Assembly: GCA_965371355.1 (NCBI GenBank)
Contig: CBDUYD010000054.1
Location: 1-17,267 of the forward strand
Source: JASJHI01 sp965371355
GTDB taxonomy: Bacteria > Actinomycetota > Acidimicrobiia > Acidimicrobiales > Ilumatobacteraceae
Direction of reading: 5' to 3'
Length of the DNA: 17,267 bases
A program made the translations under genes and the position numbers. Positions 13,189 to 17,267 of the stretch are shown here, in pieces. Under the pieces are notes generated by a model. The model was not told where the DNA came from, did not search any database, and worked only from the letters and a program-made list of their open reading frames with translations. The first letter of the stretch is position 1. Every line of letters starts with the position of its first letter.

Positions 13189-13288
13189 CAGTGAGAGTGG
13201 CCCGATTCCCGGTCGGAGGCGGTGCACGGCTGGATACGATCCCGTGTGTCCGGATGCCAGAAACACCACGCCATACAAGGAGACGCAC
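13189..13288 (+). promoter_or_regulatory. Leader of the baeRF-like gene: candidate -10 and Shine-Dalgarno
   Basis: This 100-base gap holds TACGAT at 13235-13240, a plausible -10 box without a good -35. AAGGAG at 13277-13282 lies six bases before the ATG at 13289. Unlike several neighbours, this gene therefore has a leader and a strong ribosome site. Confidence 0.4.
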
Positions 13289-14341
13289 ATGACCGGCGAC
13301 TACCGCCAAATCCTCCGCGACCTGCTCGAGGACGATCGTTCAGATGTGATCAGCCTCTATCTGCCCGTCGACCAGACCGATCCGCGGAACCAGCGGGCGC
13401 ACGGCGACGAGTGGTGGCGTGCGGAGGCACGCGCTCTCATCCGGCAGCTCGAGCGCGACATCGACGCGGAACGCTCGGGCGAGTTGGAGGCAGCGGTCGG
13501 ACAGCTCGCCGCGTTCATCGATGGAGACATGCCCCTCGAACCATCCGTGGCGGTCTTCGCCGACGCGAGCGGCGTGCGCTCGCTGCCGATGCAGGTGCTC
13601 GTCGACCCCGAGATCGCCTTCGGCCGACCGATGGTCGGCCCCTTCGCGCGGGCGCTCTTCGCGCACCGGCGTTACCTCGTGGTGCTCGTGGCGGCCGACA
13701 AGTACCGCACGGTCGAATTCACGCTGGGCGGCTCCGAGGAACTCCGTGACGTCACCCTCTCGTCGAACTGGGACATGCCGGGAGAGACGCGAACGACACG
13801 TGACTTCCGGGCCGAGGCGCGCGACGAGCATTACCAGCAGGCCGCTCAGAACCGCATCGCCGAGCGGGTCGATCGTCTCGTCGCTACCGGCGACTTCGAT
13901 CTGGTCGTGATCGGCGGCGCGGCGCGAGAGGCCCACGGTGTGTTCACCGCACTGTCGCAGCGCAGCGTCGAGCATGCAGCCGGCGTCGTCGCCATACCGC
14001 TCGACGCGACCGAGAAGGAGATCGGCGAGCGGATCTCGCCCCTGGTGCGCGAGTTCCAGGACGAGCACGAGGCCGATGTCGTCCACCGGATCCTGCGCCG
14101 CAAAGCGGTCTCGGGCACCGGCGCGACCGGCATCGCCAATGTCGGAGGCGCACTCGACATGCAACTCGTCCGTCGGCTCGTCATCGCAGCGGGTCAACTC
14201 GATCCCGAGGTACGCGAAGACCTGATCCGAGCGGCGATGCGTCAGGGCGCTGGATTGCTCTTCGTATTCGGATCCGCCAGCGAACTGCTGACCGAGTACG
14301 AGGGCGTCATCGCCGACCTCCACTACAACCCGTTCGAGTAG
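13289..14341 (+). CDS. baeRF-like protein (bacterial relative of archaeo-eukaryotic release factors)
   Basis: This 350-residue soluble protein starts at an ATG with a strong AAGGAG. The N-terminal ISLYLPVDQTDP strand, the central HRRYLVVLVAADKYRTVEFTLG strand pair, and the later FDLVVIGGAAREAHGVFTAL segment followed by LVREFQDEHEADVVHRIL resemble the baeRF group. These are bacterial proteins related to eRF1/Vms1 domains and proposed to act in ribosome rescue or peptidyl-tRNA hydrolysis. The mycobacterial protein Rv2629 belongs to the same broad group. No GGQ motif is present; a Gly-rich VSGTGATGIANVGG loop lies around 270-285. The assignment is from overall pattern, not a diagnostic motif. 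It is convergent with the next gene, with 10 bases between stops. Confidence 0.7.
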   Translation: MTGDYRQILRDLLEDDRSDVISLYLPVDQTDPRNQRAHGDEWWRAEARALIRQLERDIDAERSGELEAAVGQLAAFIDGDMPLEPSVAVFADASGVRSLPMQVLVDPEIAFGRPMVGPFARALFAHRRYLVVLVAADKYRTVEFTLGGSEELRDVTLSSNWDMPGETRTTRDFRAEARDEHYQQAAQNRIAERVDRLVATGDFDLVVIGGAAREAHGVFTALSQRSVEHAAGVVAIPLDATEKEIGERISPLVREFQDEHEADVVHRILRRKAVSGTGATGIANVGGALDMQLVRRLVIAAGQLDPEVREDLIRAAMRQGAGLLFVFGSASELLTEYEGVIADLHYNPFE

Positions 14342-14351
14342 GGGCGGGCGA

Positions 14352-14753
14352 TCAGGAACCCCCGTCAGCGGCAGGCATCGCCGCCGTGAGGGGCTGAGCA
14401 TCGGACGCGCTCAAGGCGACATCGATCCGCTCGCCGCCGCGTAGTGTCAGCGCCCAGGCAACCGGATCGGTCAGCTTCTTCGGAGGTGTGTCGACTTCGA
14501 ACGATTCGGCGCCCTCGACGACATGGATCGAGGTGCGCACCAGTGCCAGGCCGTGGTTCACGATGAGAACGTTGTGGACATAGCGACCCCACGAGACGGC
14601 CCGGGGCCAACCGTCGTCGCCGTGGTCACGGAAGTACAGCGCGAAGACCTCGTCCTGGGCACGGAAGTTCTTCCGGCTCCACAGCGCGCTCATCAGACCG
14701 CCGAGCACCAACCAGATCGGGACCCCGAGAATCGCGAGAAGTGCCCAGATCAT
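14352..14753 (-). CDS. Small membrane-anchored protein of unknown function
   Basis: This 133-residue protein has one N-terminal membrane helix (IWALLAILGVPIWLVLGGLMSAL, with no lipobox) followed by a basic SRKNFR and a soluble domain. That domain contains DEVFALYFRD, WGRYVHNVLIVNHGLALVRTSIHVV and LTLRGGERIDVAL, a mostly beta pattern. It loosely recalls DUF2550-type actinobacterial proteins with a helix anchor and a cytoplasmic beta domain, but I would not assign that family firmly. It is the last gene of a minus-strand run, 36 bases after the SHOCT gene. The ribosome site is weak. Confidence 0.75.
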   Translation of the reverse strand: MIWALLAILGVPIWLVLGGLMSALWSRKNFRAQDEVFALYFRDHGDDGWPRAVSWGRYVHNVLIVNHGLALVRTSIHVVEGAESFEVDTPPKKLTDPVAWALTLRGGERIDVALSASDAQPLTAAMPAADGGS

Positions 14754-14789
14754 CGGATCCGGCTCGTCGATCGGCGCCGTCGCATCGGC

Positions 14790-15113
14790 TCAGATTCCGA
14801 GAATCTTGGCCTTGGCGGCGGTGTATTCGGCGTCGCTGATCAAGCCCTGTGTCTTCATGTCGGCGAGGCGCTGGAGCTCGTTGAGCCCGGTGTCGCCGCC
14901 TTGAGCCGGTGCCGCAGGCGGCGGGGCCTGCGCTTGCGCATCGGCCTGTCCCTGGTCGTAGGCAGCCTGCTGATTCGCGGCCTGAGTGTTCTGGTCAGCC
15001 GCGGCCCTCTTCGACTGTCGGCGACTCACCCCTCCGGCCACGGCGGTCGCCGTGCCTGCGACCACCGCTGTGCGGCCTACGGTGCGGGCCACACCTCCTC
15101 GTCTGCGCATCAT
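14790..15113 (-). CDS. SHOCT domain protein
   Basis: This 107-residue protein begins with a basic stretch and a short hydrophobic Ala/Val/Gly segment (TAVVAGTATAVAGGV, about 15-29). A Gln/Ala/Pro-rich low-complexity linker follows to about residue 72. It ends with a SHOCT domain, LNELQRLADMKTQGLISDAEYTAAKAKILGI in pattern: L-x-x-L-x-x-M-x-x-x-G-x-I-(T/S)-x-x-E-(Y/F)-x-x-x-K-x-x-I-L. SHOCT domains are short oligomerisation or interaction modules at protein ends. The gene lies 37 bases downstream of the DUF6325 gene, a pairing known in actinobacteria. Two ATG codons stand in tandem at the start. Confidence 0.88.
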   Translation of the reverse strand: MMRRRGGVARTVGRTAVVAGTATAVAGGVSRRQSKRAAADQNTQAANQQAAYDQGQADAQAQAPPPAAPAQGGDTGLNELQRLADMKTQGLISDAEYTAAKAKILGI

Positions 15114-15150
15114 GGTTCTGATCCTGTCTCTGTGTTGGCGGGTATTGACA

Positions 15151-15609
15151 TCAGCCGTCGGTCGCCTCGAGGGCGTCGAGTTCTTCGAGTGCGGCGACGA
15201 TCGACTGCACCGGGATCCGGCCCTGGTCGACGAGGAATCCGCCGGCCTCGCGAACCGCTACCGCGAACGGTGCCGCCCACGAGTTCTCGTATACGAGCAT
15301 GATCGCCCGGGTGTCGACCTCCAATGCTTCTCCTGCAGCGGCCAGGTCTTCCTCACCGAGAATGCCGGTGGACAGCCCGTCGAACACGTCGATGTGTACA
15401 GCCTCGTCGCCCGGAAATTCGGATATCTCGATCGCCTGCACCGAGCCGTCGGAGAGCTTGCGAATGAACATGATGTCGAGGATCCGGATCAACCCGCGCT
15501 CGACGAGGTCGAGCAGCGGACCGGCCGCCCGGCCGGTCAGAGGCCGATCGAACTCGATCAACAACCAGTCGATCGGGCCCAGTTCCTCGATCTCGTCACC
15601 CTGACTCAT
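15151..15609 (-). CDS. DUF6325 family protein
   Basis: From the ATG at 15609 this is a 152-residue acidic protein. LGPIDWLLIEFD, then GRAAGPLLDLVERGLIRILDI and FIRKLSDGSV, are the characteristic start of DUF6325 (related to DUF1269-type proteins). AIMLVYENSWAAPFAVAVREAGGFLVDQGRIP then closes a probable ferredoxin-like alpha/beta fold. The function is unknown. GGGAG five bases before this ATG supports it over the open frame that continues to 15693. It is the first gene of a minus-strand run with the SHOCT protein and the small membrane protein, divergent from the DUF4389 gene. Confidence 0.87.
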   Translation of the reverse strand: MSQGDEIEELGPIDWLLIEFDRPLTGRAAGPLLDLVERGLIRILDIMFIRKLSDGSVQAIEISEFPGDEAVHIDVFDGLSTGILGEEDLAAAGEALEVDTRAIMLVYENSWAAPFAVAVREAGGFLVDQGRIPVQSIVAALEELDALEATDG

Positions 15610-15637
15610 GTCAACTCCCTCGTCGTCGCGAACCGGT

Positions 15638-15649
15638 CTCCGATCGGAG
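15638..15649. promoter_or_regulatory. 12-bp perfect palindrome CTCCGATCGGAG in the DUF6325 leader
   Basis: CTCCGATCGGAG is its own reverse complement. It lies 28 bases upstream of the DUF6325 start, in the divergent intergenic region. It could be a repressor site or chance in GC-rich DNA. Confidence 0.3.
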
Positions 15650-15689
15650 CACCGTGTCATGTCTAGATGAGCACTTTGCCGGAGACTAT

Positions 15690-15705
15690 CCAATTACGGA
15701 ATTGG
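15690..15705. promoter_or_regulatory. AT-rich inverted repeat CCAATT-ACGG-AATTGG, possible operator
   Basis: This perfect inverted repeat with 6-base arms lies in a locally AT-rich patch (about 15680-15705) of otherwise GC-rich DNA, between two divergent genes. AT-richness and symmetry together fit a promoter/operator. The minus-strand TTGGAT at its edge could be a -35 of the DUF6325 gene, but no good -10 follows. Confidence 0.4.
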
Positions 15706-15862
15706 CAGGATCCTCTGCACCCCATGTCACAGCGTGGCGGCGTCACACTCCGGTCGAGTGCCGATCGAGTCCCGATGTGAGCGCGGCCGGGCCGGGGTCT
15801 TTCCCCCCTGGCGCCACCGACACCTATCGGCAAGAGTGGTGGCGGAGCGCGAAGGGAGCGTT

Positions 15863-17267
15863 GTGCGCGTCGGACGAGTCATCGCATTGGTCATCGGTTC
15901 ACTGCTCACCTTCGCCGCGCTCGGCATGCTGTTCGGCGCCGGCGCGATAGGTCTCGCCACCGCGATCCAGCGCGACGACGACGGATACTTCGACATGTCG
16001 CTCGATCGGATCGAGTCCGACAGCGTCGCGGTGATCTCGGACAACCTCACCCTGTCGTCCGGGCCCGGTTCGCCGGAGTGGATACTCGATCTGTTGGACG
16101 TCGAGATCAGGCTTCGGGTCTCGAACGCGCAAGCAGGCGACATCTTCGTCGGTGTGGCGCGCACGGCCGACGTCGACCGCTACCTCGCCGACGTGGCCCA
16201 CGACGTCGTCGTCGAGGTCGTGGGCAACGTGGCAATCCTCGCGCTCCGCGACGGGGGTGACGACATCGAGCCGCCCACCGATCAGGACTTCTGGGCGGAG
16301 TCGTCGAGCGGATCGGGAACACAGGTCGTCGAGTGGGAGGTCGGATCCGGGCGCTGGACGGTGCTCGTGATGAACGCCGATGCTGACGCCGGGATCACTG
16401 TCGACGTCGAGGTCGGGGTGCGCGCCGGCTTCCTCGTGACCGTCGCGCTCGTCCTCCTCGGTCTCGGTCTCTTGCTGATGCTCGCCGGCGTCGCACTGAT
16501 CCTGTTCGGTGCACTCGGGCTGCGCCACCCGACATCGGACCAAGAGCCGCCCGCCCCGCCGGCAGCCGACGTCGGAACCGCGGTCGCCGGCGGAATCGGT
16601 GACGACGACGTCGCGCCGCGAGAGGCCGTACTGCTCGACGGTGTGCTCGATCCCGACGTGTCGAACTGGCAGTGGCTGGTGAAATGGTTCCTGGCGATCC
16701 CGCACATCATCGTGCTGTGGTTCCTGTGGCTCGCCTTCTTCGTGCTCACCTTCATCGCCGGCGTGGCGGTGCTCTTCACCGGCCGCTACCCGCGGGCGCT
16801 CTTCGACTTCGACGTAGGGGTCCTGCGGTGGACGTGGAGGGTCTCGTTCTACGCCTTCTACGGAGGCCTCGGCACCGACCGCTATCCACCGTTCACCCTC
16901 GCCGACGATCCCTCGTACCCGGCGCGGCTGACCGTCGAGTACCCCGAGAATCTCTCGAGGGGGCTCGTGCTCGTCAAGTGGTGGCTGCTGGCGATCCCGC
17001 ACTACATCGTGCTGGCCGTGTTCCTCGGCGGCACCACGACCTGGATCGCCGTCGACGACGACACGATCTCGGTCGTGCGGTTCTCCTCTGCGGGTCTGCT
17101 CGGCGTGCTCACCATGATCGCCGCGGTCGCACTGCTGTTTCGTGGCCGCCACGTGCGCTCGTTGTTCGACCTGATAGTGGGGCTCAACCGCTGGGTGGCC
17201 AGGGTCGTCGTGTACGCCGCGCTGATGACCGACACGTATCCGCCGTTCCGCCTCGACCAGGGAGGAG
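15863..17267 (+). CDS. DUF4389 domain membrane protein, two tandem copies (3' end outside window)
   Basis: The frame is open from the GTG at 15863 to the window edge, 468 codons. An N-terminal membrane helix (VIALVIGSLLTFAALGMLFG) precedes a roughly 150-residue soluble, probably extracytoplasmic domain, then a second helix (FLVTVALVLLGLGLLLMLAGVALILFG). After a Pro/Ala/Asp linker come two DUF4389 units. The first has LVKWFLAIPHIIVL, FTGRYPRALFDFDVGVLRW and TDRYPPFTLAD. The second has LVKWWLLAIPHYIVL, FRGRHVRSLFDLIVGLNRW and TDTYPPFRLDQ. The second unit is near its usual end, so little is missing. DUF4389 proteins are actinobacterial membrane proteins of unknown function. AAGGGAG four bases before the GTG supports the start. 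Confidence 0.92.
   Translation, partial: MRVGRVIALVIGSLLTFAALGMLFGAGAIGLATAIQRDDDGYFDMSLDRIESDSVAVISDNLTLSSGPGSPEWILDLLDVEIRLRVSNAQAGDIFVGVARTADVDRYLADVAHDVVVEVVGNVAILALRDGGDDIEPPTDQDFWAESSSGSGTQVVEWEVGSGRWTVLVMNADADAGITVDVEVGVRAGFLVTVALVLLGLGLLLMLAGVALILFGALGLRHPTSDQEPPAPPAADVGTAVAGGIGDDDVAPREAVLLDGVLDPDVSNWQWLVKWFLAIPHIIVLWFLWLAFFVLTFIAGVAVLFTGRYPRALFDFDVGVLRWTWRVSFYAFYGGLGTDRYPPFTLADDPSYPARLTVEYPENLSRGLVLVKWWLLAIPHYIVLAVFLGGTTTWIAVDDDTISVVRFSSAGLLGVLTMIAAVALLFRGRHVRSLFDLIVGLNRWVARVVVYAALMTDTYPPFRLDQGG

Larger units (their letters stand above)
15610..15862. other. Divergent intergenic region between DUF6325 and DUF4389 genes
   Basis: This stretch of 253 bases holds no gene I can support. 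It contains the ribosome site of the DUF6325 gene, the two inverted repeats listed separately, and at its right end AAGGGAG (15852-15858), the ribosome site of the DUF4389 gene four bases before its GTG. No terminator is visible. Confidence 0.6.

Noticed and set aside
15610..15693. N-terminal extension of DUF6325 to 15693
   Set aside because: The ATG at 15609 has GGGAG five bases upstream and begins right before the conserved LGPIDWLLIEFD segment; the extension has no conserved pattern and covers the palindromes.
15899..17152. 417-codon minus-strand open frame opposite DUF4389
   Set aside because: Product is a charged His/Asp/Glu/Arg-rich shadow; the plus strand carries two recognisable DUF4389 units and a good ribosome site.

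Overview
The window is high-GC, gene-dense bacterial DNA. Its content points to an actinobacterium: F420-type luciferase-like oxidoreductases, a DUF6325/SHOCT pair, DUF4389, a CT398-type zinc-ribbon protein next to a histidine phosphatase, GTG/TTG starts, and many genes with a TANNNT-like box 6-8 nt before the start codon. I would guess an Acidimicrobiia-like lineage, but the taxonomy is inferred from gene content only. I see no phage, IS element, CRISPR array, tRNA or rRNA.

Layout. 1-246: 3' end of a SAM-dependent methyltransferase. 231-422 (-): decayed C-terminal scrap of an acyl-CoA dehydrogenase. 423-697: non-coding, with a run of adjacent hairpins and a 15-bp tandem repeat just before the next gene. 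698-3028 (+): two-gene operon, an acyl-CoA dehydrogenase lacking the usual catalytic Glu and a ferritin-like protein of unknown function. 3034-4657 (-): HdeD-like membrane protein and an HSL-type esterase. 4747-5994 (+): LLM flavin/F420 oxidoreductase. 6014-8842 (-): F420-type LLM oxidoreductase, Gfo/Idh/MocA-like oxidoreductase, small lipoprotein, and an SelW/Rdx-family protein. 8922-14341 (+): class A penicillin-binding protein, zinc-ribbon coiled-coil protein, small polytopic membrane protein, histidine phosphatase, and a baeRF-like protein. 14352-15609 (-): small membrane-anchored protein, SHOCT protein, DUF6325 protein. 15863 to the window end (+): DUF4389 membrane protein, truncated by the window edge.

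The most interesting item is a hidden selenoprotein at 6014-6283 (-). An ordinary ORF caller sees only a 69-codon fragment starting at a GTG. Reading through one in-frame UGA (6242-6244) joins it to an ATG-started N-terminus. This restores an 89-residue Rdx/SelW-like protein in which the UGA falls exactly on the second redox position of the CxxC motif, giving C-V-P-U. A small hairpin with a G in its apical loop follows the UGA at the distance expected of a bacterial SECIS element. The host should therefore carry SelA/B/C/D, none of which is in this window.

Functionally the window mixes lipid/acyl-CoA and redox metabolism (ACAD, esterase, two LLM proteins, Gfo/Idh/MocA, SelW-like) with envelope and housekeeping functions (PBP, HdeD, DUF4389, zinc ribbon, phosphatase, baeRF-like). 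No single pathway joins them. The well-supported transcription units are the ACAD/ferritin-like pair, the LLM/Gfo/lipoprotein/SelW run and the DUF6325/SHOCT run.
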